Assembly: GCF_026162365.1 (NCBI RefSeq)
Contig: NZ_JAOANW010000014.1
Coordinates: 97,425-161,424, forward strand
DNA length: 64,000 nt
From: Nitratireductor luteus
Lineage (GTDB): Bacteria > Pseudomonadota > Alphaproteobacteria > Rhizobiales > Rhizobiaceae
Direction: 5' to 3'
Part shown: piece by piece, positions 45,750-55,270 of the stretch
Numbering within the stretch: position 1 is the stretch's first letter
Layout: every line of letters starts with the position of its first letter
The notes under the pieces: generated by a model
Database searches by the model: none
What the model was told of the DNA's origin: nothing
The model's input: only the letters and a program-made list of their open reading frames with translations
Position numbers and translations under genes: made by a program

Positions 45750-47030
45750 CTATCCAGCCGGCGAAAAGAGGAGCGCGAGGGACGGAAAAAGAACCAGCAG
45801 CGCGATAACAAGAACCATCACGAAGACGTAAGGGAGAGCCCCCACCATGACCTCGCCCAGGCGGCCTTCCGTGCGGGCACCCTGGACCACGTAGAGATTG
45901 AGCCCCACGGGCGGCGTGATGAGCGCCATCTCGATCAGAACGATCAGCAAAATGCCGAACCAGACTTTGTCGAAACCCATGTCCGCAATAATGGGGACAA
46001 CGATGGGAATCGTCGCAATCATCAGCGCCAGGGTTTCGATGAAAAAGCCCAGAACAATGTACATCAGGATGATGACGAGAAGTGTCCCGTAGGGTCCGAG
46101 CCCGAGGCCATCAAGGAAGTTCGTCAAGGTTCTCCCGAGGCCCGTCGCACCCAGCGTATAGTTCAGGAAGTAGGCACCGACGATCACGAACATCACCATC
46201 GATGTGGTGCGGATTGTGCCGAGCAAGGCATCCCGCAAGTTCTTGATGGTGAGCGCTCCGTAATAGGCCGCAATGGCCATCGCCATGGCAACACCGATTG
46301 CGGCCGCCTCCGTAGGCGTGGCCCAGCCACGATAGATCGAAGCAATGATGATCGCGAAGACCATGAGAACCGGGATGAGATGGGGCAGGCCCCGCAGGCG
46401 CTGGTCCCAGGTGAAGGAACGGCGCGTTCCCCCCAATCGCGGCCAGATGGCGCAGAGGATGGCGGTAATGATCATGAAGCCGAGCGCCATCAGCAGGCCG
46501 GGGACAATGCCGGCCAGGAAAAGCTGCGGAACCGAGGTTTGCGTGAGAAAGCCGTAGACGATGAGGTTGATCGACGGCGGGAGCAGGATGCCGAGCGCGC
46601 CGCCGGCCGCGATCGCGCCGGCAAAGAGGCGCTGGTCGTAGCCTTGCGACTTGGCCTGTGGCATGGCGACGGTCGCGACAGTCGCGGCCGTTGCGACAGA
46701 CGAGCCGGAGGTTGCGGAGAACATGGTCGAGGTGCCGATATTGGCATGCACCAGCCCGCCCGGTAGCCAGGAGAGCCAGGCTTCCAGCGTGGCATAGGTG
46801 CGCTCCGCGATGCCCGCTCTTACGAGTATCTCGCCTAGGAGCACGAAGAGCGGGATCGCGATCAGCAGGAAACTGTCGGAGGAGGAATAGACCATCTGGC
46901 CGAGGCCGCGGATCAACGGCAATGGCGAGAAGAAGGCATCCATCCCCATGCCGAGGATGAAAAGCGCAGCCCCAACCGGCAGCGACAGCGCGAGAAGAAC
47001 GGCCAGACCGACCGCGACATAGGTGATCAC
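45750..47030 (-). CDS. TRAP transporter large permease (DctM type)
   Basis: This 426-residue permease starts at GTG 47030: GTGA overlap with the small permease stop and AGGAG 7 nt upstream; the longer open frame upstream is a shadow of the small permease. DctM motifs: LFVLLGEILVRAGIAERTY, MFSATSGSSVATAATVATVA, GYDQRLFAGAIAAGGALGIL, LPPSINLIVYG, TPTEAAAIGVAMA and ITPPVGLNLYVVQG. Confidence 0.92.
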   Translation of the reverse strand: MITYVAVGLAVLLALSLPVGAALFILGMGMDAFFSPLPLIRGLGQMVYSSSDSFLLIAIPLFVLLGEILVRAGIAERTYATLEAWLSWLPGGLVHANIGTSTMFSATSGSSVATAATVATVAMPQAKSQGYDQRLFAGAIAAGGALGILLPPSINLIVYGFLTQTSVPQLFLAGIVPGLLMALGFMIITAILCAIWPRLGGTRRSFTWDQRLRGLPHLIPVLMVFAIIIASIYRGWATPTEAAAIGVAMAMAIAAYYGALTIKNLRDALLGTIRTTSMVMFVIVGAYFLNYTLGATGLGRTLTNFLDGLGLGPYGTLLVIILMYIVLGFFIETLALMIATIPIVVPIIADMGFDKVWFGILLIVLIEMALITPPVGLNLYVVQGARTEGRLGEVMVGALPYVFVMVLVIALLVLFPSLALLFSPAG

Positions 47031-47605
47031 ACCGTTTCTCCTATGCCCGCCTGAATTCCCGACACATCGTCGATATCGCGCCAGCGGCGGGAAAGCATCA
47101 GCATGACGGTCGATGCAAGCATCAGAGCCGAAGTGAGCGCCAGCCACGCCCAGCCAGCCAGCCAGATCACCTGCGGGATCCAAAGCTGGATGGCCAAGGG
47201 CGTGTTCGACCGCGAGCCGCGCGCCACGGATTTGGCGAAGACGTCGTAGGCGTAGTAGGTCACCACGAGGGCGACGAAGAGCACGCTTGCCATTGCCAGG
47301 GCGTCCAGCAGAGCCCGCCCGGGCGCGGGCAGTTTGGCGTGCAGGAGGTCGATGCGTACATGGGCGCGCTCGACCAGAGCATAGGAGAAGCCCCAGGTCG
47401 CTATGGCAGCCATGACATAGCCCGAAAGTTCGTCGGCACCGCCGATGCGAAAGAAGGGAACCCGCCGCCCGAGGACTTCGCAAAGGATCAGAATGACGGC
47501 CAAGATGAGCACCACTCCGCACAGCAGAGCGATCCACCGGTTGGCATTCCTGACTGCGCCGGCGATCTTCATCGCCGGCCCAGCCAATACGGCATGTCCA
47601 GTCAT
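47027..47605 (-). CDS. TRAP transporter small permease (DctQ type)
   Basis: A 192-residue protein with four transmembrane segments. RWIALLCGVVLILAVILILC, the DctQ signature GGADELSGYVMAAIATWGFS followed by ERAHVRIDLL, and C-terminal hydrophobic stretches. Its stop overlaps the large-permease start. The start may be ATG 47605 or the internal Met at residue 12. Confidence 0.88.
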   Translation of the reverse strand: MTGHAVLAGPAMKIAGAVRNANRWIALLCGVVLILAVILILCEVLGRRVPFFRIGGADELSGYVMAAIATWGFSYALVERAHVRIDLLHAKLPAPGRALLDALAMASVLFVALVVTYYAYDVFAKSVARGSRSNTPLAIQLWIPQVIWLAGWAWLALTSALMLASTVMLMLSRRWRDIDDVSGIQAGIGETV

Positions 47606-47626
47606 CAGCGGAGTTCCTCTTGCGGA

Positions 47627-48691
47627 TTACTGGGCGATCGAAACGCCGAGTTCGGCACCGACGGAGTCGTTCCAGCGCTGGGCCCAATCACTGCCCGCGC
47701 GCTCGGCCCAATCCGGAAGAATGGTGTCTTCCAGCACCGAGATGGCGCGAGCGCGATCCTCATCGGAAAGTTCGACGAGCGTCATGGAGGCCGGCTTACC
47801 GGCAGCGCACTCGCCCGATCCCGTGAGACAAGCGATGTCGCGCGCCAGCGCACCATCGGCATCCGCCCAGGCCTTAGCCTCAAAGTCGGTCTGGATCTTC
47901 TGTGTCAGGAACTCTTGAACCGCCGGATCGAGATTGTTCCAGGTATCGAGGTTGACGGCGGTCACGACCGGATCCCATCCGCCGAGGGGCAGATTGACGA
48001 GATGGGTGGAGGACTCATACCAGCCCGATGCGTAACCGGAGCCGGCACCTGTCACGGCGCAATCGATCACGCCACGCTCGAGAGCGCCCGGCACTTCCGA
48101 AAAGGCCATGGTCACGCCCTCGGCTCCGAGCGCCTCGAGGAAGAGAGAGGTCATGCGGCCGGAACCGCGGATCTTCTTGCCTTCAAGGTCTGCGAGACTG
48201 TTTACTTCCGCGTTGCAGAAGACGATCTGCGGCGGATAGGGTGCGATCGCCAGCATATGGGCGTTGAATCGATCACGCATGATTTCGGCGACCATGGGTT
48301 TGGCAGCTTCGGTCATCCTGCGCGCCGCATCGGCATCCGTGGCGATCAAAGGCACATCCAGTCCCTCAAGCTCCGGCGCGTCTCCCACCGTGTAGTCGGC
48401 GACCGTCATGCCGACATCGAAAACGCCGTCGCCCAACATGCGATAGACATCGCCGCCAGCGACACCCATCTGGTCGAATGTCGTCAAATTGACAGTGATC
48501 TGGCCGTTTGAATCGGACGGCACAGTCTCCTCCCAGAACGAGCGCTCGAACTGCTGATAAAGCGGCAGGCTGCTCCAACTCCCGACGACGTTCAGCGTCG
48601 TCTCCGGCAGATCCTGGGCGGAAGCGGCAAAGGCAAAGGGCGCCAGCGCGGCGCCGGAAATCAGAATCCGAAGGATGTTTTTCATTTTCAT
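47627..48691 (-). CDS. TRAP transporter substrate-binding protein (DctP type)
   Basis: This 354-residue periplasmic protein has a signal peptide (KNILRILISGAALAPFAFA, cleavage near ASA-QD) and a DctP body: LPLYQQFERSFWEE, ADLEGKKIRGSGRMTSLFLE, GVTMAFSEVPGALERGVIDC and LNLDTWNNLDPAVQEFL-like C-terminal segment. The FSEVPGALERGVIDC element is the usual 'e.y.aLqrGvvDg' region. AGGGGA precedes ATG 48691. Substrate is probably a carboxylate or amide linked to the amidase pathway. Confidence 0.9.
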   Translation of the reverse strand: MKMKNILRILISGAALAPFAFAASAQDLPETTLNVVGSWSSLPLYQQFERSFWEETVPSDSNGQITVNLTTFDQMGVAGGDVYRMLGDGVFDVGMTVADYTVGDAPELEGLDVPLIATDADAARRMTEAAKPMVAEIMRDRFNAHMLAIAPYPPQIVFCNAEVNSLADLEGKKIRGSGRMTSLFLEALGAEGVTMAFSEVPGALERGVIDCAVTGAGSGYASGWYESSTHLVNLPLGGWDPVVTAVNLDTWNNLDPAVQEFLTQKIQTDFEAKAWADADGALARDIACLTGSGECAAGKPASMTLVELSDEDRARAISVLEDTILPDWAERAGSDWAQRWNDSVGAELGVSIAQ

Positions 48692-48748
48692 TCCCCTTTT
48701 TTGGTCATGATCTTACGTTCAATACCAGCCAGCAAGGCCGGAGGGTGA

Positions 48749-49549
48749 TCACGCGAAATCCGTCCTCAGATCGGTCACCAGCATATGACCGGGCTCGTGC
48801 GTGATCGCGATTGCCGGCTTCGCCAGCCGGATAGCAGATTGGGGTGTCACACCGCAGGCCCAGAACACCGGAACATCTCCTGGATGAATAACCGGGGCAT
48901 CACCGAAATCCGGCTTCATCAGATCGGCGATGCCGATCCCGCCCGGATTTCCCAGATGCACGGGTGCTCCGTGAGCTTGGGGCATTTGGGCAGAGAGGAT
49001 CACGGCGCGGATCGCATCCTGCGGCTGAAACGGGCGCATGGATACGACCATCGGACCGCCGAATGGCCCGGCTGAAGCGGTTTCGATATTCGTCAGATAC
49101 ATTGCCACATTGCGCCCGGCATCGATATGGCGGACGGGAATACCGGCACGCAACAGGGCGGTTTCGAAGGAGAAGGAACAGCCTAGAACAAAGCTCACGA
49201 AGTCATCGCGCCAGAGCGCGTCGAGATCGCTGACGGTCTCGGCAGTTTCGCCATTGCGGAACACACGATAGCGCGGCAGATCGTGCCTTATGTCGATCTC
49301 CTCGCCCAGACCGGGCAAGGAAGGATCGCCGGGTTCGGATACACCGAGAACAGGCGCCGGCTTGGGATTGCGAACGCAGAAGCGCAGGAAATCGTCCGCA
49401 TAGGCAGCCGGCAGGATGACGAGATTTCCCTGCTGATAGCCTTGCGCCAATCCGCTGGTCGGCTCGCTCCATGCCCCCGTGCGGCAGGCATGGCGTACTG
49501 CGACCGCCGTCGAAAACCGATCGCTTGCTCTGGTTCTTTGCGCCAGCAT
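48749..49549 (-). CDS. DUF1445 / hydro-lyase family protein (D-glutamate cyclase-like N domain)
   Basis: This 266-residue protein has [73 protein letters not shown] and a C-terminal [32 protein letters not shown]. These match the DUF1445/UPF0317 'putative hydro-lyase' family, which is related to part of the eukaryotic D-glutamate cyclase. With the TRAP importer, DUF2848 and amidase downstream it points to breakdown of a cyclic or amide-containing carboxylate. The 190 bp upstream (49550-49739) is AT-rich and probably carries the promoter. Confidence 0.85.
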   Translation of the reverse strand: MLAQRTRASDRFSTAVAVRHACRTGAWSEPTSGLAQGYQQGNLVILPAAYADDFLRFCVRNPKPAPVLGVSEPGDPSLPGLGEEIDIRHDLPRYRVFRNGETAETVSDLDALWRDDFVSFVLGCSFSFETALLRAGIPVRHIDAGRNVAMYLTNIETASAGPFGGPMVVSMRPFQPQDAIRAVILSAQMPQAHGAPVHLGNPGGIGIADLMKPDFGDAPVIHPGDVPVFWACGVTPQSAIRLAKPAIAITHEPGHMLVTDLRTDFA

Positions 49550-49739
49550 AGCCCCTCATTGCATCTATCACGGGTGCCAAAGACACATCCGCATATAAGG
49601 CTATGACAAGTGCATGAGTCGAATTTTTAGTTTTGATCAGTTTCGATGAAAATTACTAATCAGCAACTTCGTCTCCGTTTTCATCCGATCTGGCCTGTCG
49701 AGGATTGTGCGATGACCGTCCCCGCTCTGGATCGTCCCT

Positions 49740-50135
49740 GAAGCGAAGGACGACTGGCCTGGCGGTTGATGCAGAAGCACAATGTCAGATGGTGCTCGGC
49801 ATCGACGGCGATCTGGACATTCTAGCCGACAATGCCGGTGTCCTTGCCGGTGGTCGCCATCGAGCGGGCATCGGGATCGGTCAGGGAGACCTGTTTATCG
49901 GGCGCGACCTCGACCTGCTTGCCCTTGAACTTGCTCCCGTCGATCGCAACGACCGCCCAAGTGAACAGGTTGAACTGGCGGCACAGCACAACGAACGCTG
50001 CCCAAGCCGCGCGGATCGCTGGCCCTTGTCGCGGGGAAGACGGCGATCGTCTTGAAGTCCGGCATCAAGCCGCCGGTCAGCCACAACAGTTCGATGTTGC
50101 GCTGGGGTCCGGTTCAAGCCGCCGGCTTGACTGGG
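49740..50135 (-). pseudogene. Decayed IS1182-type transposase fragment
   Basis: On the minus strand, pieces read NIELLWLTGGLMPDFKTIA, then RQFNLFTWAVVAIDGSKFKG, KQVEVAPDKQVSLTDPDARS, MATTGKDTGIVG, and NVQIAVDAEHHL. This is the internal part of an IS1182-family transposase. It is interrupted by a stop codon between GIVG and NVQ and by at least two frameshifts, and both ends are missing. It is an inert relic between the DUF1445 gene and the dehydrogenase operon. Confidence 0.75.
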
Positions 50136-50318
50136 TGCGGTTGCGATATCCGCACTGGATCTGTCGCACTCCGCGCCCCCTTCTTGACATCCCCACCCTG
50201 AGGCCGGTCCGATAAGACAGACTAACATGTTAGTGCGTTGACATTGAAACTGCAGCTAAGTAGCGTAGCTGCAACAACAGCGTGAACGGTGCCAACAGGG
50301 ACGGGCGGACAAGTAGGA

Positions 50319-51725
50319 ATGACAGAGGAAGCGATCCGGCAGGTGTACAAAAACCTGTCGGCGGCGCTCGGTGTGAAAGCGGTGCTTGCAGGCGCTGACA
50401 TTCCCGTGCGCAACCGAAACGACTGGAGCTCGCTCGCGCCCAACGCACCGGCGATCCTCGTGCGATCGGAGACCACCGAAGCCGTGGCGATCGTCATGAA
50501 GACCTGCCAAGCGCTCGGTGTACCGGTCGTTCCGCAAGGCGGGCTGACTGGATTGAGCGGCGGGGCGCGCCCGCTCGACGGCTGCGTGGCGCTTTCGCTG
50601 GAGCGCATGAACGGCGTAATCGAGATCGATCCGGCCGCTTCCACGATGACTGTTCTGGCGGGGACGCCGCTGCAGGTCGTCCAGACCGCGGCCGATGAAG
50701 CCGATCTCTATTTCGCTCTCGACCTCGGCGCGCGCGGCTCCTGCGCCATCGGCGGCAACGTCTCGACCAATGCCGGCGGCAACCGCGTCATCCGCTACGG
50801 CATGGCGCGCGACATGGTTTTAGGCATGGAGGTGGTGCTGCCGGACGGCACGATCATCTCGAATCTCAACAAGATGCTGAAGAACAATTCGGGCTACGAC
50901 CTGCGGCAGCTCTTCGTCGGCTCCGAAGGTACGCTCGGCGTCATCACCAAGTTAGTGCTGCGGCTCTTCCCAAAACCCGCCCACACCATGGCCGCCCTGT
51001 GCGGGCTTGCCGACTATGATTCTGTTCTGGCCCTGCTCACGAGCGCCCGCCGCCGCCTCGGCCCGACGCTTTCGGCCTTCGAGGTGATGTGGCCCGACTA
51101 TTGGGAAGTCGCGACCGGGAAAGTGCAGAACGTGCGCGATCCGCTGGCGAAGGAACATGCCTTTTACGTGCTCGTGGAGGCGCAGGGCACGGACGAGAGC
51201 GTGGACGGTCCGCGCTTCCAGTCGTGGACGGAGGGCGCTTTCGAGGCCGGCACGATAGAGGACGCGGCCGTGTCGCAATCCCTGTCGGACGTGCAGGCCT
51301 TCTGGGCGACGCGCGACGCAGCGGCCGATTTCAAGCTGGTGCTCGGGCCGCACATGGCCTTCGATATCGGCTTGGCCGTCGGCGACATGGAAGCCTATGC
51401 CCAGCGCTGCCGCGACAAGCTCGCGGCCGACATTCCCGGCTGCCGGAGCCTGTTCTACGGGCATATCGCCGACGGTAACCTGCACATCATCGCCCATGTG
51501 CCCGGCGCGGAGCCGCAGCCGGCTTCCCAAATCAACGCGGTTGTCTACGGTCTCGTGGGCGAATTCGCAGGGACCATCTCCGCAGAACACGGCATCGGCA
51601 CCACCAAGAAACCGTATCTGCCCTTCTCGCGCTCGCCGGGGGAGCTCGATCTTATGCGCAAGATCAAGCGCGCCATCGACCCTGCCAACATCCTGAATCC
51701 GACGAAGATCCTGGACGTGGAGTGA
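50319..51725 (+). CDS. FAD-linked 2-hydroxyacid dehydrogenase (GlcD/D-lactate dehydrogenase family)
   Basis: A 468-residue flavoenzyme. The N-terminal PCMH FAD domain has AILVRSETTEAVAIVMKTCQ, PVVPQGGLTGLSGGARP, and LGARGSCAIGGNVSTNAGGN with YGMARDMVLGMEVVLPDG. The FAD-oxidase C-terminal domain has YGHIADGNLHIIAHVPG, EHGIGTTKKPYL and KRAIDPANILNP. It would oxidise a D-2-hydroxyacid such as D-lactate, glycolate or 2-hydroxyglutarate. ATG 50319 is chosen; GTG 50289 would add ten residues. It heads a TRAP importer operon, so the imported acid is the likely substrate. Confidence 0.88.
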   Translation: MTEEAIRQVYKNLSAALGVKAVLAGADIPVRNRNDWSSLAPNAPAILVRSETTEAVAIVMKTCQALGVPVVPQGGLTGLSGGARPLDGCVALSLERMNGVIEIDPAASTMTVLAGTPLQVVQTAADEADLYFALDLGARGSCAIGGNVSTNAGGNRVIRYGMARDMVLGMEVVLPDGTIISNLNKMLKNNSGYDLRQLFVGSEGTLGVITKLVLRLFPKPAHTMAALCGLADYDSVLALLTSARRRLGPTLSAFEVMWPDYWEVATGKVQNVRDPLAKEHAFYVLVEAQGTDESVDGPRFQSWTEGAFEAGTIEDAAVSQSLSDVQAFWATRDAAADFKLVLGPHMAFDIGLAVGDMEAYAQRCRDKLAADIPGCRSLFYGHIADGNLHIIAHVPGAEPQPASQINAVVYGLVGEFAGTISAEHGIGTTKKPYLPFSRSPGELDLMRKIKRAIDPANILNPTKILDVE

Positions 51726-51756
51726 GCGCCAAGATTTGCGGCCAGCGGGAGGAGCC

Positions 51757-52239
51757 ATGCGCGGTATGCTGACATTTCTTGAGAAGAACACCGAGCGCTA
51801 CATCGTGGCGGCGATCCTTGCCGCGCTCGTGGCACTGCTGGCGAGCCAGGTGGTCATGCGCTACATCGTCCGCTCACCCTTTGTGTGGTCGGAGGAGCTG
51901 GCGCGCTATCTCCTCATCTGGTGCACCTTCATCGGCGTCAGCCTCGCCGTGCGCGAGGCGCGCAACATATCGGTCGATCTTTTCCCAGTCATGTTCGGCC
52001 CACGCTCGTTGCGGTTCTTCACCGTCATCTCCCACGTAAGCGCACTGGTCTTCTTCGTGCTCATCACCGTCTACAGCATCCCGCTGGTGCTTCGCATCCG
52101 GGCGATCGGCCAGACCTCGCCGGGTCTCGGCATCCAGATGTGGTTGATCTACGCCGCGGTGCCCGTCGGGCTCTCCATGGCCGCCCTCCGCACGGTCCAG
52201 GCGCTCTGGCCGTCGCGCACCGGCGGAAAGGGAGAGTAG
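51757..52239 (+). CDS. TRAP transporter small permease (DctQ type)
   Basis: This 160-residue protein has four transmembrane segments and the DctQ signature (FVWSEELARYLLIWCTFIGV, REARNISVDLFP). ATG 51757 follows GGGAGGAG. It lies 31 bp after the dehydrogenase and 6 bp before the large permease, in one operon. Confidence 0.9.
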   Translation: MRGMLTFLEKNTERYIVAAILAALVALLASQVVMRYIVRSPFVWSEELARYLLIWCTFIGVSLAVREARNISVDLFPVMFGPRSLRFFTVISHVSALVFFVLITVYSIPLVLRIRAIGQTSPGLGIQMWLIYAAVPVGLSMAALRTVQALWPSRTGGKGE

Positions 52240-52245
52240 AGGCCG

Positions 52246-53523
52246 ATGTATGCGCTTTTCGCTCTCCTGTTCTTCCTGTCGCTGATGCTCGTCACGGTGC
52301 CGGTTGCCTTCGCGCTCGGCTATGCGGCACTCCTGCCCGGGTGGCTCGGCGCGCCGACCAATCCGGGCCAGGTCGTGCGCAGCATCGTCACGGCGCTCGA
52401 TTCCTTCCCGCTCCTTGCCGTGCCGCTTTTCATCCTTGCCGGCGATATCATGACCCAGGGCGGCATTGCCCGCCGCCTGTTCAATTTCGCCGACGCCCTT
52501 CTCGGGCGGCTCCGGGGCGGGCTGGCCATGTCGAGCGTCGCCGCCTGCATGATGTTCGGCGCCATCTCCGGCTCGTCCCCCGCCACGGTGGCCGCGATCG
52601 GCTCGATGGCGATTCCCCTGCTCGTCGGGCGCGGCTACGATCTCAGGTTCTCAACAGCGCTAATCACCGCTGCCGGCACGCTCGGCGTCATCGTGCCGCC
52701 CAGCATCCCGATGATCATCTACGGCATGTCAGCGAGCGCTTCGGTGAGCGCGCTCTTCATCGGCGGCATCTTTCCGGCGATCGTCGTCGGCGTGCTCCTG
52801 ATGGGCTATGCCTTCTGGTATGGGCACCGGAACCGCGACCGCATCACCACCGACGCGGGCAAGGTGCCGTTCCTCACGGCATTCCGCGAGAGCTTCTGGG
52901 CGCTCGTAGCGCCGGTCTTCGTGCTGGGCGGGATCTATTCCGGCGCCTTCACGCCGACCGAGGCGGCGGCAGTCTCTGTCGTCTACGGCGCCTTTGTTTC
53001 CGTCGTCGTCTTCCGCGAGCTGACGCTGGGCCAGCTTTTCCGCACGCTGCCAAGCACCGCGCTCACCATCGCCCCAATCCTCATCATCGCGGGAACGGGC
53101 GCTGCCTTCGGCCGTGTCCTCACGCTCCTGCAGGTGCCGGCGACGCTCGGCGCCTTTATCGGCGGCATCGTCGACGAAAAGCTCATCCTGCTGCTCCTAA
53201 TCAACGTCATCCTGCTCGGCGTGGGGATGGTGATGGAGACGCTCGCCGCCATCATCGTCCTGACCCCCATCCTGCTGCCGATCGTCGCACCCTATGGAGT
53301 GGACCCGATCCATTTCGGGCTCATCATGGTCGTCAACCTCGCCATCGGCTTCGTCACGCCGCCGGTAGGGGTCAATATCTACATTGCCAGCGGCATCACG
53401 AAGCTGAGCGTCATCGAAATTTGCAAGGGCCTGCTCGCCCCGCTCGCGCTTCTTCTCATCGGCCTCACAGCGGTCACCTATGTTCCGCAGTTGACCCTGT
53501 GGTTGCCGTCTCTGGCGCGCTGA
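52246..53523 (+). CDS. TRAP transporter large permease (DctM type)
   Basis: A 425-residue permease with about twelve hydrophobic segments. LAVPLFILAGDIMTQGGIAR, MFGAISGSSPATVAAIGSMA, GYDLRFSTALITAAGTLGVI, VPPSIPMIIYG, FTPTEAAAVSVVYG and VTPPVGVNIYIASGI are the family motifs. Complete and standard length. Confidence 0.93.
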   Translation: MYALFALLFFLSLMLVTVPVAFALGYAALLPGWLGAPTNPGQVVRSIVTALDSFPLLAVPLFILAGDIMTQGGIARRLFNFADALLGRLRGGLAMSSVAACMMFGAISGSSPATVAAIGSMAIPLLVGRGYDLRFSTALITAAGTLGVIVPPSIPMIIYGMSASASVSALFIGGIFPAIVVGVLLMGYAFWYGHRNRDRITTDAGKVPFLTAFRESFWALVAPVFVLGGIYSGAFTPTEAAAVSVVYGAFVSVVVFRELTLGQLFRTLPSTALTIAPILIIAGTGAAFGRVLTLLQVPATLGAFIGGIVDEKLILLLLINVILLGVGMVMETLAAIIVLTPILLPIVAPYGVDPIHFGLIMVVNLAIGFVTPPVGVNIYIASGITKLSVIEICKGLLAPLALLLIGLTAVTYVPQLTLWLPSLAR

Positions 53524-53555
53524 GCGCGCGTCCTAACCAAACCGGAGGAAACCAC

Positions 53556-54560
53556 ATGAAACGCCTGACCGTCCTTCTTTCCAGCGCCTGCCTAGCCGGC
53601 ATCCTCGCCGCCCCCGCCGCGGCCGCGGACTACACGATGATCCTCGCCCATACGCTCTCCGACACCGAGCATCCGCTGTTCAAGACATTCGACAAGATCG
53701 CCGCCGAGATCGAGGAGAAGAGTAGCGGCCGCATCGACGTCCAGCATCAGTCGGGCGGGGCGCTGGGCGGTGACCGCGAGCTGATGGAATCCCTGCTTCT
53801 GGGCGATGTCCAGTTCGTGCCGGTCTCCACCTCGGGCGCGGTCCAGTTCGTTCCTGAATTCGCCGTGTTCGACATTCCTTACATCTTTCCCTCCGACACA
53901 GCGAAGCTGCGGCGTATCCTCAATGACAGCGAGTTCACCACGAGGCTGTCCGCCGTTCTGGAGGAGAAGAACCTGAAGTTTGGCGGCTTCTACAATGCCG
54001 GCTTCCGCAACCTGACGACCTCGTCGGTACCGGTGCGCACACCAGACGACATTGCCAAGAACAGCCTGCGCGTCCGCGTCATGGAGAACCCCTACCATGT
54101 TGAGATCTGGAAGAGCCTCGGCGGCGCGCCGACCCCGATCTCATTCCCTGAACTCTACGGCGCACTGCAGCAGGGCGTGGTGGACGGCCAGGAGAACCCC
54201 TATGGCCATATCCTGTCGCAGCGCTTCTACGAAGTGCAGAAATACCTCACCAACACCAACCACATCCTGCTGGCCAATGTGAACCTCATCAATAAGGAGT
54301 GGTTCGACGGCCTGCCCGAAGATCTCCAGCAGGTCGTGGACGGCGTATTGGAGGATGCCGAGACGTTCCAGTGGTCGCTCCAGGACGAGATGACGAGCGC
54401 GCAGCGCGAGCAGATCGAGGGTGTGCTGGAGGTGATCGATCTCACCGACGAGGAAATGGCCGCGTTCCGCGAATCCACCGGTTCGGTATCAGACATGGTG
54501 CGCCAGAACATCGGCGACGAGCTCGTGGACTCCCTCATGCAAGCGGTGGAAACCAACTGA
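53556..54560 (+). CDS. TRAP transporter substrate-binding protein (DctP type)
   Basis: This 334-residue periplasmic protein starts at ATG 53556 after GGAGGAA. The signal peptide is KRLTVLLSSACLAGILAAPA with cleavage near AAA-DY. The mature protein has YTMILAHTLSDTEHPLFKTF, GGALGGDRELMESLLLGDVQ, NSLRVRVMENPYHVEIWKSL, the key Arg in the first, and PTPISFPELYGALQQGVVDG. It would bind a carboxylate for the two upstream permeases. Confidence 0.92.
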   Translation: MKRLTVLLSSACLAGILAAPAAAADYTMILAHTLSDTEHPLFKTFDKIAAEIEEKSSGRIDVQHQSGGALGGDRELMESLLLGDVQFVPVSTSGAVQFVPEFAVFDIPYIFPSDTAKLRRILNDSEFTTRLSAVLEEKNLKFGGFYNAGFRNLTTSSVPVRTPDDIAKNSLRVRVMENPYHVEIWKSLGGAPTPISFPELYGALQQGVVDGQENPYGHILSQRFYEVQKYLTNTNHILLANVNLINKEWFDGLPEDLQQVVDGVLEDAETFQWSLQDEMTSAQREQIEGVLEVIDLTDEEMAAFRESTGSVSDMVRQNIGDELVDSLMQAVETN

Positions 54561-54579
54561 CTCACAAACCCTGATACAT

Positions 54580-54606
54580 CTCACCGGGGGCTTTGCCGCC
54601 GGTGAG
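54580..54606 (+). terminator. Hairpin after the TRAP binding-protein gene
   Basis: Arms CTCACCGG (54580-54587) and CCGGTGAG (54599-54606) enclose GGGCTTTGCCG, which can itself pair. No T-run follows. It lies 20 bp after the stop and probably marks the transcript end. Confidence 0.5.
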
Positions 54607-54799
54607 TGAGATCACTAGCAAACGCCCCCGAGATGCTCCGAATGTCGCGTCTGTCAACGGCGGCGCAAATCCGGGCCAGTTGATGCGCACGTTGCCGAGT
54701 GCCGGGAGGGCGTTGCCCGAGCGGTGTTCAGCAACGCGTGCGTCGCAGTTTTCTCCGGAGTTGCGGCTGGTGTCACTTTGCATTTTAAATGGTTCCTCC

Positions 54800-55260
54800 T
54801 CACTTTGTGTGGAGCGGCGGCAGCATTCGTGCCCTCAGCAGTTCAGGACCTGCCCGACCGTACATCGAACGCTTGAGGGTCTTGAGGCGGTTGATCTGGC
54901 CCTCGGCCTGTCCGTTGCTCCAAGGCAGCTCGATGGCGTTGTCGACGGCATCGATGTCCCTGCGCAGGACGCGGGCGAACCGCATGATCGGAATGAGTTC
55001 GGAGTCGATTGCATCGTCGATCCATGCGTCCAGTGGTGCCGAACACTGCCGCGAAGGGTGCCGTTGAAGCCCATCGCAAGGCCACGCATCTCAGCGAACG
55101 CATCGGATCCCTGCTTCAGGGCGTCGACTTCCTTTCCTGCCGGTCCGTCAGCAGGCCGGGCGGCTTGCTGCAGAAGTCGCGCGTTAGCCAATGGGACGTA
55201 ACGCGCGAGCCATACATCATGCTGACGGTCGACGAGGCTGCCAGCACTTCGTCTGAACTT
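54800..55260 (-). pseudogene. Decayed ISL3-type transposase (C-terminal half)
   Basis: On the minus strand the 3' part reads RFARVLRRDIDAVDNAIELP, WSNGQAEGQINRLKTLKRSM and YGRAGPELLRARML, the hallmark end of ISL3-family transposases. Upstream, in another frame, PLANARLLQQAARPADGPAG and SDAFAEMRGLAMGFNGTLRG match the preceding family region. The frame changes near 55010-55030 and the N-terminal half is absent. The rest of the 54561-55480 gap holds no gene apart from the listed hairpin and palindromic repeat. Confidence 0.75.
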
Positions 55261-55270
55261 TCCTGCTAAA

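Noticed and set aside
45750..47687. Apparent fusion of small and large TRAP permeases in one 645-residue frame
   Set aside because: The N-terminal third is an out-of-frame shadow of the small permease. The GTG at 47030 with AGGAG upstream and a GTGA overlap explains the real large permease.
51885..53555. Very long + strand open frame running through both TRAP permease genes into the binding protein
   Set aside because: Only the last part (from 53556) is a real protein. The upstream part is Arg/His/Pro-rich out-of-frame shadow of the two permeases.
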